44,274 nucleotides of DNA from assembly GCA_902810715.1 (NCBI GenBank), contig CADDYS010000008.1:1-44274 (forward strand), read 5' to 3'. The DNA comes from a bacterium (GTDB taxonomy: Bacteria > Actinomycetota > Aquicultoria > Aquicultorales > Aquicultoraceae). Both the position numbers and the translations under genes were made by a program. Shown in pieces: positions 30,640 to 39,668 of this stretch (position 1 is the first letter of the stretch; the number at the start of each line of letters is the position of its first letter). The notes below the pieces were generated by a model. It was not told the DNA's origin. It saw nothing but the letters and a program-made list of their open reading frames with translations, and made no database searches.

Positions 30640-32256
30640 ATGGCAAAGCTCCCAAAACCAGAACAGCTTTCAAAGGTAGAGTATAAACTCCCTGGCAAGA
30701 GATGGATGAATACTCCTGTTGAATTTAAAGAGGGGATGTATTGCAATGGGACACGACCCGATTATCTTGAAACCGTTGATTTCCCAAATCCCAGGAAGTG
30801 GGCTCCATCAGATGAAGATTGGAAGCTACCCGAAAACTGGAAAGAGATAGTTTTAAACGGCATGAAAGAAAGGCTTGAAAAGTACCGTTCCTTTCGTCTT
30901 TTTATGGACATCTGCGTGAGATGCGGTGCGTGCGCTGATAAGTGCCAGTTTTACCTTGGCACTGGAGATCCCAAGAATATGCCTGTTCTCAGGGCAGAGC
31001 TTATGAGATCGGTGTATAGAAGATATTTCACAGCGTCAGGGAAAATGCTGGGAAAACTTGCAGGCGGCAGAGAGCTTACGTTAGATGTGCTTAAAGAGTG
31101 GTGGTATTACTTTTACCAGTGTTCAGAATGCCGTCGCTGTTCAGTCTTTTGCCCATACGGTATTGATCAGGCCGAGATAACAATGATCGGCAGGGAGATA
31201 CTGAATCTCCTTGGTCTAAATACAGACTGGATCGCAGGTCCTGTAGCAAACTGCTATATGAAGGGAAACCACCTTGGGCTTGAGCCGCACACAATTAAAA
31301 GCAATTTTGAGTTTATGGTAGATGATATAGAGGAGATAACGGGCATCAAGGTTGAGCCGAGCTTTAACAGGAAAGGGGCTGAGATACTCTTTGTTGCGCC
31401 TTCCGGCGATATGTTTGGCGATCCCGGCACATTTACATGCATGGGTTATATGATGCTTTTTCATGAACTTGGCCTTGACTACACATGGAGCACATTTGCG
31501 TCCGAGGGTGGAAACTTCGGTTCTTTCACCTCGATGGAGATGGGCAAGAGACTCAACTATAAGATATACGCTGAGGCCAAAAGATTGGGTGTAAAATGGA
31601 TAATCGGCGGTGAATGCGGCCACATGTGGAGGGTTGTGAACCAGTACATGGACACATGGAACGGGCCCGCTGATTTTCTTGAGGTTCCGGTTTCACCTAT
31701 AACGGGCACCAGGTTTGAAAATGCCAAATCCACAAAAATGGTTCATATCGCTGAATTTACCGCTGACCTAATCAAGCACGGCAAGTTAAAGCTTGACCCG
31801 TCCCGCAACGACCATCTAAAAGTGACATTCCATGACTCCTGCAACACTTCACGGGGTATGGGGATATTGGATGAACCGAGATATATCATCAAGAATGTAT
31901 GCAACCATTTTTATGAGATGCCTGAAGACACTATTAGGGAGAAGACCTTCTGCTGCGGCAGCGGCTCGGGCTTAAACGCGGCAGAGAATATGGAATTGAG
32001 GATGAGAGGCGGTTTTCCAAGAGCAAATGCGGTTAAGTATGTCCAGCAGACGCACGGCGTTAATATGCTGGCGAACATATGCGCCATCGATAGGGCGGCC
32101 CTTCCAACTCTGATGAATTATTGGGTTCCCGGTGTGGATGTGGCAGGTCTTCACGAACTTGTGGGGAACGCCTTAGTGATGAAGGGGGAAAAGGAAAGGA
32201 CACAAGATTTGCGGCTTGAGGACCTACCTGAAAAGGAGGGTGCTGAAAATGTATAA
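30640..32256 (+). CDS. dsrK: DsrK, HdrD-like Fe-S catalytic subunit
   Basis: 538 residues. Two 4Fe-4S motifs lie near residues 91 (CVRCGACADKC) and 161 (CSECRRCSVFC). The C-terminal half has CCG-type cluster motifs (HDSCNTSRG near 397 and FCCGSGSG near 436), as in heterodisulfide reductase HdrD. Together with DsrM it is thought to couple quinol oxidation to reduction of a DsrC trisulfide. The gene overlaps the dsrJ start by eight bases. Confidence 0.95.
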   Translation: MAKLPKPEQLSKVEYKLPGKRWMNTPVEFKEGMYCNGTRPDYLETVDFPNPRKWAPSDEDWKLPENWKEIVLNGMKERLEKYRSFRLFMDICVRCGACADKCQFYLGTGDPKNMPVLRAELMRSVYRRYFTASGKMLGKLAGGRELTLDVLKEWWYYFYQCSECRRCSVFCPYGIDQAEITMIGREILNLLGLNTDWIAGPVANCYMKGNHLGLEPHTIKSNFEFMVDDIEEITGIKVEPSFNRKGAEILFVAPSGDMFGDPGTFTCMGYMMLFHELGLDYTWSTFASEGGNFGSFTSMEMGKRLNYKIYAEAKRLGVKWIIGGECGHMWRVVNQYMDTWNGPADFLEVPVSPITGTRFENAKSTKMVHIAEFTADLIKHGKLKLDPSRNDHLKVTFHDSCNTSRGMGILDEPRYIIKNVCNHFYEMPEDTIREKTFCCGSGSGLNAAENMELRMRGGFPRANAVKYVQQTHGVNMLANICAIDRAALPTLMNYWVPGVDVAGLHELVGNALVMKGEKERTQDLRLEDLPEKEGAENV

Positions 32257-32644
32257 TGGTGGCAAAATCCTTTTAGGAATTCTTATATTCCTGGCCCTTG
32301 CGACATTTCCGTTTTATAATAACATCGGGAAAGCCGATGTAGAGCCCAAACCAAGCATTGATACACCTGCAATACAGAAACTATCGGAAAAGAAGTGTAT
32401 CGAGCCAACGGCATTTATGAAGGCCGAGCATATGGTACTGCTGAATGAATGGCGGGACTTAGCGGTGCGCGACAACAATAGAGTCTATGTGGCCGGTGAT
32501 GGCAAGAAGTACACCATAAGCCTGCAGAATACGTGCATGAAGTGCCATTCAAACAAGAAGGAATTTTGCGATAAATGTCATAACTATGCGGGTGTAAGTC
32601 CCTACTGCTGGGATTGCCATTTGGCGCCGAAGGAGGGTAAATAA
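32249..32644 (+). CDS. dsrJ: DsrJ, periplasmic triheme cytochrome c
   Basis: 131 residues from the ATG preceded by AAAAGGAGGG (an earlier in-frame start lies within dsrK). The N-terminus has a signal anchor (LLGILIFLALATF). Three CxxCH haem motifs lie near residues 96 (CMKCH), 107 (CDKCH) and 120 (CWDCH). Cys50 in the EKKCIEP region may match the cysteine that ligates one haem in Allochromatium DsrJ. It is exposed on the outer membrane face. A partial copy of this gene lies upstream (28893-28985). Confidence 0.93.
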   Translation: MYNGGKILLGILIFLALATFPFYNNIGKADVEPKPSIDTPAIQKLSEKKCIEPTAFMKAEHMVLLNEWRDLAVRDNNRVYVAGDGKKYTISLQNTCMKCHSNKKEFCDKCHNYAGVSPYCWDCHLAPKEGK

Positions 32645-33441
32645 TGGGCATCGATAGAAGAGAATTCCTAAAAATTATAGGCGCCTCCGCCGCCTTTGCA
32701 CTGGGCGGTATGACGATAGTGGATGCCATTGTGAAGGACGATGCTGAGGCGGCACAGTACACGCCAGAGCCGGGTGCTCTTGTAGCAGGGCAATGGGCTA
32801 TGGTTATTGATATGTGGAAGTTTAAGACAGAGGACGACCGTAAAAGGGTCATAGACGCATGTAATAGTGCCCACAACATTCCTGATTTTGGCGAAGCTAA
32901 GGATGAGGTAAAGTGGATATGGGATGACTCGTTCGAGCATGCATTCCCTGAAACTGAGCAGAAGTATTTGCAAGCATCATTGGAGAAAATGCCCTTTTTA
33001 CTGATGTGTAACCACTGTGAGAATCCTCCCTGCGTAAGGGTATGTCCAACAAAAGCCACGTTTAAAAGGTCGGACGGGATTGTAATGCAGGATATGCACC
33101 GCTGCATCGGGTGCAGATTCTGCATGGCTGCATGTCCTTACGGCTCAAGAAGTTTTAATTGGAGCGACCCAAGGCCGTATATCAAACACGAGAATCCTAA
33201 TTATCCAACGAGGACAAAAGGCGTTGTTGAGAAATGTACATTCTGCGTGGAAAGACTTGCAAAGGGAGAAATGCCTGCCTGTGTAGAGGCATCCAATGGT
33301 GCCATGGTATTCGGCGATTTAAAGGATCCTAACTCAAAAGTCAGAAAGCTCCTCGAATCAACCTATACTATCAGGAGAAAACCTGAGCTTGGGACAGGTC
33401 CAAATATCTATTACGTAATAAGGGGGGCTGACAATGCTTGA
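32644..33441 (+). CDS. dsrO: DsrO, Tat-exported ferredoxin-like subunit
   Basis: 265 residues. A twin-arginine signal (RREFLK, residues 5-10) is followed by ferredoxin-type clusters: CNHCENPPCVRVC near 122, CIGCRFCMAAC near 154 and CTFC near 199. It is exported and works with DsrP and DsrJ. The ATG overlaps the dsrJ stop (TAATG). The stop TGA overlaps the dsrP start (ATGCTTGA). Confidence 0.95.
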   Translation: MGIDRREFLKIIGASAAFALGGMTIVDAIVKDDAEAAQYTPEPGALVAGQWAMVIDMWKFKTEDDRKRVIDACNSAHNIPDFGEAKDEVKWIWDDSFEHAFPETEQKYLQASLEKMPFLLMCNHCENPPCVRVCPTKATFKRSDGIVMQDMHRCIGCRFCMAACPYGSRSFNWSDPRPYIKHENPNYPTRTKGVVEKCTFCVERLAKGEMPACVEASNGAMVFGDLKDPNSKVRKLLESTYTIRRKPELGTGPNIYYVIRGADNA

Positions 33442-34606
33442 GAAGGCGCTAGAGGGAAGTAGAAAATACTGGACATGGGTAATATTTTTGCTTGCCGTCA
33501 TAGGCGTAGGTTTTATTTTCTACCTCCGGCAGTTCGGTTATGGTCTGGGGATAACGGGCATGAGCAGGGATGTCTCGTGGGGTCTTTACATCGGCCAGTT
33601 CACCTTCCTCGTGGGCGTGGCGGCCTCCGCGGTTATGCTTGTCATACCGCTTTATCTGCATAACTTTAAGAAGTTTAGCAAGATTGTTATCCTTGGGGAG
33701 TTTTTGGCTGTAGCCTCTGTTACCATGTGTATGACGTTTATCTTCGTAGACATGGGCCAGCCCACGAGGGTTTTGAATGTAATGTTGCACCCAACCCCCA
33801 ATTCTGTTATGTTCTTTGATTTCTTGGTTTTGACCGGCTACCTGTTGCTTAATATTATAATCGGTTGGACTAGCATGGGTGCCGAGCGCAAAGGATTCGC
33901 GCCGCCGGCCTGGGTCAAACCTCTTGTGTATATATCAATACCGTGGGCAATCAGCATTCACACTGTAACGGCCTTCCTTTATGCAGGTTTGCCCGGAAGG
34001 GAATACTGGCTTACCGCTATCATGGCAGCGCGATTTCTCGCTTCTGCGTTCGCCGCAGGACCTGCTTTACTGATAATCCTGGCCATGATAGTAAGGAAGC
34101 TCACCAAGTTCGACCCCGGTAAAGAGGTTATCCAGTCAATCAGCAAGATTGTGGCCTATGCAATGGCTGCCAATGTATTCTTTTTACTGCTTGAAGTGTT
34201 TACCGCCTTCTATAGCAGCATACCGGGAGAGAAGAATCCTTTCTTCTACCTTTATGCCGGCATAGACGGGTTTGGAAAGCTCGTCCCATTGATGTGGATT
34301 AGCGCCATTCTTGCAGTGATAGCCCTTGTGCTTTTAATCTACCCCGGTACACGGAGAATGGAAAAGACCTTGGCAGCAGCATGTGTGGCAGTATTTGCTT
34401 CTTTGTGGATAGATAAGGGATTCGGCTTGACTGTTGGTGGATTTGTGCCCAATCCTTTTGGCAAAATAACGGAATACTGGCCCACAGTACCTGAGTCGTT
34501 AATAATCCTTGGGGTCTGGGCGATAGGGGCTTTAGTGCTTACCATTCTTTACAAGGTAGCTATCTCGGTTAGGGAAGCAACTGCAGGCATAGAAATAGAA
34601 CATTAA
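33434..34606 (+). CDS. dsrP: DsrP, NrfD-type membrane subunit
   Basis: 390 residues with about ten membrane helices, of the NrfD-like/DsrP family that interacts with the quinone pool and the DsrO/DsrJ subunits. It is the last gene of a complete dsrMKJOP cluster; no dsrAB, dsrC or apr genes occur in this window. The genes overlap throughout, so the complex is probably made from one mRNA. Stop is TAA. Confidence 0.95.
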   Translation: MLEKALEGSRKYWTWVIFLLAVIGVGFIFYLRQFGYGLGITGMSRDVSWGLYIGQFTFLVGVAASAVMLVIPLYLHNFKKFSKIVILGEFLAVASVTMCMTFIFVDMGQPTRVLNVMLHPTPNSVMFFDFLVLTGYLLLNIIIGWTSMGAERKGFAPPAWVKPLVYISIPWAISIHTVTAFLYAGLPGREYWLTAIMAARFLASAFAAGPALLIILAMIVRKLTKFDPGKEVIQSISKIVAYAMAANVFFLLLEVFTAFYSSIPGEKNPFFYLYAGIDGFGKLVPLMWISAILAVIALVLLIYPGTRRMEKTLAAACVAVFASLWIDKGFGLTVGGFVPNPFGKITEYWPTVPESLIILGVWAIGALVLTILYKVAISVREATAGIEIEH

Positions 34607-34641
34607 TCATTGGTGGTAGGCGCAGGCCTTGATTTAAAAAA

Positions 34642-34722
34642 AAGGGGGTCCTAGTATCAATATACCTGCCATAAGGGGAGGGGTAAGTTGATACTTAGGA
34701 TCCCCTTCATCTAGTTACCCCT
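34642..34722 (+). other. Structured intergenic element with competing hairpins (possible pseudoknot RNA)
   Basis: Arms AAGGGGGTCCTAGTATCAA (34642-34660) and TTGATACTTAGGATCCCCTT (34688-34707) pair almost completely around a 27-base loop. Loop bases AGGGGTAA (34679-34686) are an exact complement of TTACCCCT at 34715-34722, giving a possible H-type pseudoknot. AAGGGGA in the loop (34673-34679) can instead pair with TCCCCTT (34701-34707). It lies between dsrP and the PAS-GGDEF-EAL gene and has no T tract. No family is recognised. Confidence 0.55.
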
Positions 34723-34839
34723 AAGTGTTAGTATAGTTAATCTTATCTGTCCGCTAAATTAACAACTGCCTTTCAAGCATAATCCCTTTATACCGGCCGT
34801 TATCCTGCCGATATACTTAGCAAATCTAAGGAGATTAAA

Positions 34840-37344
34840 GTGCCAAAAAAATCCAAAAAGGCTGGAAACAGCACCGATGAGGCAAAGCCTATAAAACGTA
34901 CGCGGGCTGGAGACGCAATACAAGAGGTCAGAGACATATACTGCGCCTCAGTAAAAGATGCCAGCATCGCGATATTGTTGCTTGGCGATGAGGGGACTCT
35001 GCTTGGAGCCAACAAAAGAGCAGAAGAACTCACCGGCTTCACAAGTCAAGAACTCAAGGATTTAAGCCCCAGCCAGCTTTACCCAAAAGAAAAGATGGGA
35101 GAATTTACCGCAGCTCTTAAAAATGGGCGCAAACAGAAAGTATGTTATATGGACAACATGCTTTTGCTGCGGAAAGGCGGAGAGATAATTCCTGTAGACT
35201 TAATAGGTAATATGCTTGAATATGAAGGCAAGCATATATTACAGATAATAATCCTTGACGATAGGGTTCGTAAGCAGGCCGAAGAGATCTTGAGCGAGAG
35301 CGAAGAGAGGTATAGAAGCATCATCAATGCGACCGCAGAAGGATTTTGGTTAATTAACCCGCGGCTTGAAACTATCGAAGCAAACGAATCGCTTTGCAGA
35401 ATGCTTGAATATAGCCGTGAGGAAATGCTGGGCAAAAAGCCATTTGATTTTACCGATGAAGAAAACCGTAAGATTTTCGAAGAACAAACATCAAAGATAC
35501 CGGGAACAACGCATCGTAACTACGATATTGTTTTAAAATCCAAGAGCGGGAAAGATGTTTATTGCAGGTTTCATGCGACAACCGTAAGAGATAGTTCTTC
35601 AAATATAACCAGCGCGTTTGCTTTTGTTACAGACATCACCGAGCTTAAACTTGTTGAGAATTCATTGCTTGAATCGAAAGAGAGAATGGAACAACTATAT
35701 AAGGTTATACCGAGCGCCGTATTTACAGTTGATACTGACCGCAGGATACAAAGCTTTAACAAGAAGGCCGAAGATATAACGGGCTATAATGCAACAGAGG
35801 TGATTGGAAAGGATTGTTCAGTTTTTGCGCTCAACTCCTGCGTAAAGAACTGTGCTTTGTTCAGCGATGAATTGCAAAAGCCTATCATGGGCAAGGAATG
35901 CGGTCTGATAAGGAAAGATGGAGAGATACGCATACTTTCAAAGAATATGGACCTTATAAGGGATATAAAAGGAAACATTATCGGCGGAGTTGAGAGCTTT
36001 GAGGACGTAACAGAGCGCAAGCAGGACGAGGAAACGCTTAATTACCTAGCTTACTATGATGCTCTGACCGGGCTTCCTAACCGTAGGTTGTTTTATGATC
36101 GTTTTGAAATGGCGGTTTCTTCCGCAAAGCGCAACCGAGAAATGTTGGCCATAATATTTCTTGACCTAGATAACTTTAAAACTGTTAATGATACACTGGG
36201 TCATATTGTTGGCGACCAGCTTATCCAAGCGGTTGCCGACAGGTTAAGAAAAACTTTACGTGGTGAAGATACGGTTGCCCGGTTAGGAGGAGACGAATTT
36301 ATCCTATTAATAAAGAGGGCAAGCGAAATAGGAGAGATAGCAAAAGTTGCCCAGAGAGCCATCAGTGCGCTTAAGCCACCGTTTTATTTTAATAACCGAG
36401 AATTCTATATTACTGCAAGCGCCGGCATAGCTGTTTATCCTAACGACGGTAACGAGGTGCACGATCTGCTTAGAAATGCCGATATTGCCCTATATCGTGC
36501 CAAAGAGCAGGGTCGAGACAATTACCAGTTCTATGCGCCAACCATGGGTGACAAAGCGATTGATCGCTTAACGTTAGAAAATAACTTACATAAAGCGCTT
36601 GATAGAGAAGAGTTTTTACTATACTACCAGCCAATCGTGGACCTTAACTCAGGTCGTATTTCAAGAATGGAGGCACTACTTCGCTGGCAGCATCCAAATT
36701 TCGGTTTAGTCTATCCATCAGATTTTATTCCCGCACTAGAGGAAACAGGGCTTATTATGCCGGTTGGCGAATGGGTACTACGTACAGCCTGCAATCAAGC
36801 TAGAGCTTGGCAGGAAAAAGGTCTTATACCGGTGCGCGTTGCGGTGAATCTATCGCCGAAACAGTTCCAACAAAAAGGTTTAGTGGAAATGATTAGTGAC
36901 GTATTGGGCAAGACCGATTTAAGTCCTGATTACCTGGAAATTGAGATTACCGAGAATGCTGTTATGGGCGACATTAGAGTTGCGACCGAGACTTTTTACG
37001 GGATAAAGGAAATCGGCGTACAGGTTTCATTCGATGATTTTGCCACCGGTTACTCATCACTAAGTCTTCTGAAGAAGCTGCCTGCAGATACTTTGAAGAT
37101 TGATCAATCCTTCATAAGTGATATTGTGGCTAGCTCAAACGATAAGGAGATTGTAAAAGCAATCATCACCCTTGCCCACAGTCTAAGCATTAGAGCGATC
37201 GCAGAAGGTGTAGAAACAATGGAACAGTTGGAGTTACTGCGTGAGTTCAATTGTGACGAAATTCAAGGATATGTATTCTCCCGTCCGCTACCAGCCCATG
37301 AGGCAACTGAATTACTAGCCGCTGAGATGCGTTTATGCGCTTAA
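34840..37344 (+). CDS. PAS-PAS-PAS-GGDEF-EAL signalling protein
   Basis: 834 residues starting at GTG with an AAGGAG SD. A lysine-rich start is followed by three PAS domains (about 25-140, 155-270 and 280-400), GGDEF (GGDEF near 484, intact) and EAL (EALLRW near 611, with later catalytic motifs). It could act in c-di-GMP synthesis or hydrolysis. PAS 3 has an unusual cysteine group (CSVFALNSCVKNC near 324-336 and GKEC near 351), suggesting a metal or redox centre. It lies downstream of the dsr operon, behind a structured element. No membrane segment is seen. Confidence 0.93.
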   Translation: MPKKSKKAGNSTDEAKPIKRTRAGDAIQEVRDIYCASVKDASIAILLLGDEGTLLGANKRAEELTGFTSQELKDLSPSQLYPKEKMGEFTAALKNGRKQKVCYMDNMLLLRKGGEIIPVDLIGNMLEYEGKHILQIIILDDRVRKQAEEILSESEERYRSIINATAEGFWLINPRLETIEANESLCRMLEYSREEMLGKKPFDFTDEENRKIFEEQTSKIPGTTHRNYDIVLKSKSGKDVYCRFHATTVRDSSSNITSAFAFVTDITELKLVENSLLESKERMEQLYKVIPSAVFTVDTDRRIQSFNKKAEDITGYNATEVIGKDCSVFALNSCVKNCALFSDELQKPIMGKECGLIRKDGEIRILSKNMDLIRDIKGNIIGGVESFEDVTERKQDEETLNYLAYYDALTGLPNRRLFYDRFEMAVSSAKRNREMLAIIFLDLDNFKTVNDTLGHIVGDQLIQAVADRLRKTLRGEDTVARLGGDEFILLIKRASEIGEIAKVAQRAISALKPPFYFNNREFYITASAGIAVYPNDGNEVHDLLRNADIALYRAKEQGRDNYQFYAPTMGDKAIDRLTLENNLHKALDREEFLLYYQPIVDLNSGRISRMEALLRWQHPNFGLVYPSDFIPALEETGLIMPVGEWVLRTACNQARAWQEKGLIPVRVAVNLSPKQFQQKGLVEMISDVLGKTDLSPDYLEIEITENAVMGDIRVATETFYGIKEIGVQVSFDDFATGYSSLSLLKKLPADTLKIDQSFISDIVASSNDKEIVKAIITLAHSLSIRAIAEGVETMEQLELLREFNCDEIQGYVFSRPLPAHEATELLAAEMRLCA

Positions 37345-37350
37345 GTAAAA

Positions 37351-37410
37351 AAGATCATTCCTGGTAAAATGAAAAATAAAACGTAAAACTATATCGCAGG
37401 GAATGATCTT
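37351..37410 (+). promoter_or_regulatory. Inverted repeat bracketing the hemW leader
   Basis: AAGATCATTCC (37351-37361) is exactly complementary to GGAATGATCTT (37400-37410), 38 bases apart. The right arm partly overlaps the probable hemW ribosome site (GCAGGGA) and ends three bases before its ATG, so folding could hide the start region. Confidence 0.5.
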
Positions 37411-37413
37411 GTT

Positions 37414-38538
37414 ATGACTGCAGTCTACATCCATATTCCGTTTTGTAAACAGAAATGTAAATATTGTGATTTCAACTCGTACGCCGGGCTAAACTCGTTG
37501 TACGGCACATATGTTGATGCCCTGGTGGGGGAAATCACCTCCCAAGCCCCCCTTCTGCACGTGAAGGACGTGGAGAGCATCTACGTCGGCGGCGGCACAC
37601 CCACGCTTTTAGGCCAACCATATATAGGCAGGGTTTTGTCCGCAGTGAGAGAGCATTTCTCGGTTGTGGACGACGCGGAGGTCTCAATTGAGGCCAATCC
37701 CGAGACCGTAACCGGGGGCAAGCTGGCCTTGCTAAGGGAAGTTGGCGTGAACAGGCTCAGTATCGGCTTCCAGTCTCTTGATGATGACCTGCTGGGGCTT
37801 CTTGGAAGAAAACATTCGGCCAAGCAGGCCATCGGCGCGTTTAGGGCGGCAAGAGATGCGGGATTTGAAAATATAAGCATCGACTTAATCTTCGGTATTC
37901 CCGGCCAGTCCCTTGCAAACTGGGCGATCACGTTGGAGCAGGCCGTCTCTTTAGAGCCCGAGCATATATCGTGCTACGGCCTTACTATCGAGCCCGGCAC
38001 GCCTCTTGAGCGTGAGATAGCGGCGGGCAAACTTCAGGTCCCCGACGAAGACCTGCAGGCCGATATGTTTATATACACCATGGAGTCTTTAGGCGAGTCG
38101 GGATTTGAGCATTACGAAATCTCAAACTACGCCAAACCGGGGAGGCGCTGCCGCCACAACCTGGTCTACTGGGAGGATGGCGATTATATCGGCTTTGGAG
38201 CGGGGGCGCACTCAAAGATAGGCAACAAGCGGTTTTGCAACATCACAAAGCCGGGTGATTATATAAAAACCGCAGGAACGGATGCCCGAATCTCCGAGGT
38301 TACCGAGCTCTCGGCAGATGATATAGTAAGCGAGGCCATCTTTCTGGGCCTTAGGACGATGGACGGGATTAAAATGGATGATTTTCAGGCCCGTTTTGGC
38401 CGCCCGCTCTATAATATATATGGCCCCCAAATTGATAAGCTGCTGGAAGAAGGCCTACTGGAGCAGACCGACAGCTCGCTCAGACTATCTCAAAAAGGTA
38501 TTTTGCTTGGGAACGAGGTATTTTCGAGATTTATTTGA
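37414..38538 (+). CDS. hemW: HemW-type radical SAM protein
   Basis: 374 residues. The radical-SAM motif lies at Cys11, Cys15 and Cys18 (CKQKCKYC), followed by YVGGGTPTLL and the EANPET and RLSIGFQSLDD regions of HemW/HemN-like proteins. HemW is a haem chaperone rather than a true coproporphyrinogen oxidase in the species studied. The stop is TGA, followed by T; only eight further codons would be read before TAA. Confidence 0.92.
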   Translation: MTAVYIHIPFCKQKCKYCDFNSYAGLNSLYGTYVDALVGEITSQAPLLHVKDVESIYVGGGTPTLLGQPYIGRVLSAVREHFSVVDDAEVSIEANPETVTGGKLALLREVGVNRLSIGFQSLDDDLLGLLGRKHSAKQAIGAFRAARDAGFENISIDLIFGIPGQSLANWAITLEQAVSLEPEHISCYGLTIEPGTPLEREIAAGKLQVPDEDLQADMFIYTMESLGESGFEHYEISNYAKPGRRCRHNLVYWEDGDYIGFGAGAHSKIGNKRFCNITKPGDYIKTAGTDARISEVTELSADDIVSEAIFLGLRTMDGIKMDDFQARFGRPLYNIYGPQIDKLLEEGLLEQTDSSLRLSQKGILLGNEVFSRFI

Positions 38539-38576
38539 TTGATTTGATCGGTGAATGGTTAATAGGCAAGTTGAGT

Positions 38577-38605
38577 TTGACATTTGCTGCGGTTTTGTAT
38601 AGTAT
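38577..38605 (+). promoter_or_regulatory. Promoter of the rplM-rpsI operon
   Basis: TTGACA (38577-38582), a 17-base spacer and TAGTAT (38600-38605), about 65 bases before the rplM start. Confidence 0.7.
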
Positions 38606-38670
38606 ATTCTGGTTGCAATATTAGCGTTTTAGAGTATTGATTTGCTTTCATATATAGTGTTGGAGGAGAG

Positions 38671-39114
38671 ATGAAGACCTATTCAGCCAAACCGAAGGAT
38701 ATCCATAGAGAATGGTTTGTAGTTGACGCGGCCGGAATACCGTTAGGCCGCCTGGCGACCAGGGTCGCGACAATTCTTAGGGGAAAACATAAGCCGATGT
38801 ACACGCCAAGCATGGATACCGGCGACAATGTGATCGTTGTTAACGCAGAAAAAGTTGCTATGACCGGCAAAAAAGCCCAGAGCAAGAAATACTATCGCCA
38901 CTCCGGCTACCCGGGTGGTCTAAAAGAGATCACGTTTGAAAAAATGATGGCCAAGAGCCCCACAAGAATCATTGAACTTGCAATTAAGGGAATGCTGCCG
39001 CATAACAGCCTTGGCCGTGCAATGTTTAGAAAACTAAAAGTTTATGCAGGGTCGGAGCATCCTCACACCGCCCAGCATCCAAAAACGCTAGATTTTAGGG
39101 CGGAAGGAGAGTAA
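38671..39114 (+). CDS. rplM: 50S ribosomal protein L13
   Basis: 147 residues, the normal length for L13. Recognised by [37 protein letters not shown] and the [17 protein letters not shown] region. SD is GGAGGAGAG. The rpsI gene starts three bases after the stop, the standard rplM-rpsI arrangement. Confidence 0.98.
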   Translation: MKTYSAKPKDIHREWFVVDAAGIPLGRLATRVATILRGKHKPMYTPSMDTGDNVIVVNAEKVAMTGKKAQSKKYYRHSGYPGGLKEITFEKMMAKSPTRIIELAIKGMLPHNSLGRAMFRKLKVYAGSEHPHTAQHPKTLDFRAEGE

Positions 39115-39117
39115 TCG

Positions 39118-39513
39118 GTGGCTGATAAGGTTGTTTATTATGGCACAGGCCGTAGGAAAGACGCCGTGGCCCGGGTCCGCTTGATGCCCGGCAAGGGTGT
39201 GTTCAATATCGACGGCAAGAGCCTAGAGGTTTACTTTGGCCGCAAGACGCTTCAGACCTTAGTCCAGCAGCCCTTCGATGTAACCGGCACAATCGGCAGG
39301 TTTGACGTTATTGCGTCAATCATCGGGGGCGGCGTAAGCGGCCAGGCCGGAGCCTTGCGTCACGGCATTGCCAGAGCCCTGCTTGAGGCTGATGATGGTT
39401 TCCGCAGTGAGCTTAAAAAAGCCGGCTTGCTGACCCGCGACCCGCGTATGAAAGAGCGTCGCAAGTACGGCTTGAAGAAAGCCCGCAAGCGTCCGCAGTT
39501 CTCCAAGAGGTAA
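39118..39513 (+). CDS. rpsI: 30S ribosomal protein S9
   Basis: 131 residues from GTG. Recognised by [35 protein letters not shown] and the C-terminal [12 protein letters not shown] tail that reaches the P-site tRNA. It is followed by a strong terminator. Confidence 0.98.
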   Translation: MADKVVYYGTGRRKDAVARVRLMPGKGVFNIDGKSLEVYFGRKTLQTLVQQPFDVTGTIGRFDVIASIIGGGVSGQAGALRHGIARALLEADDGFRSELKKAGLLTRDPRMKERRKYGLKKARKRPQFSKR

Positions 39514-39528
39514 TTGTTACGGATTTAA

Positions 39529-39563
39529 AGAGGTTAAAGAGATTTCTTTAGCCTCTTTTTTTT
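39529..39563 (+). terminator. Rho-independent terminator of rplM-rpsI
   Basis: AGAGGTTAAA pairs with TTTAGCCTCT around an eight-base loop and runs into an uninterrupted T tract. Confidence 0.88.
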
Positions 39564-39668
39564 GTAGCTGCCCAATTTATTAGGCGCGCACTTGGGTCAA
39601 AACGGTTAAAGCTACTCCGCGCCCCATAAATGCGGCAACTACATTGTGCTTAGCGATGTAAGGAACCG

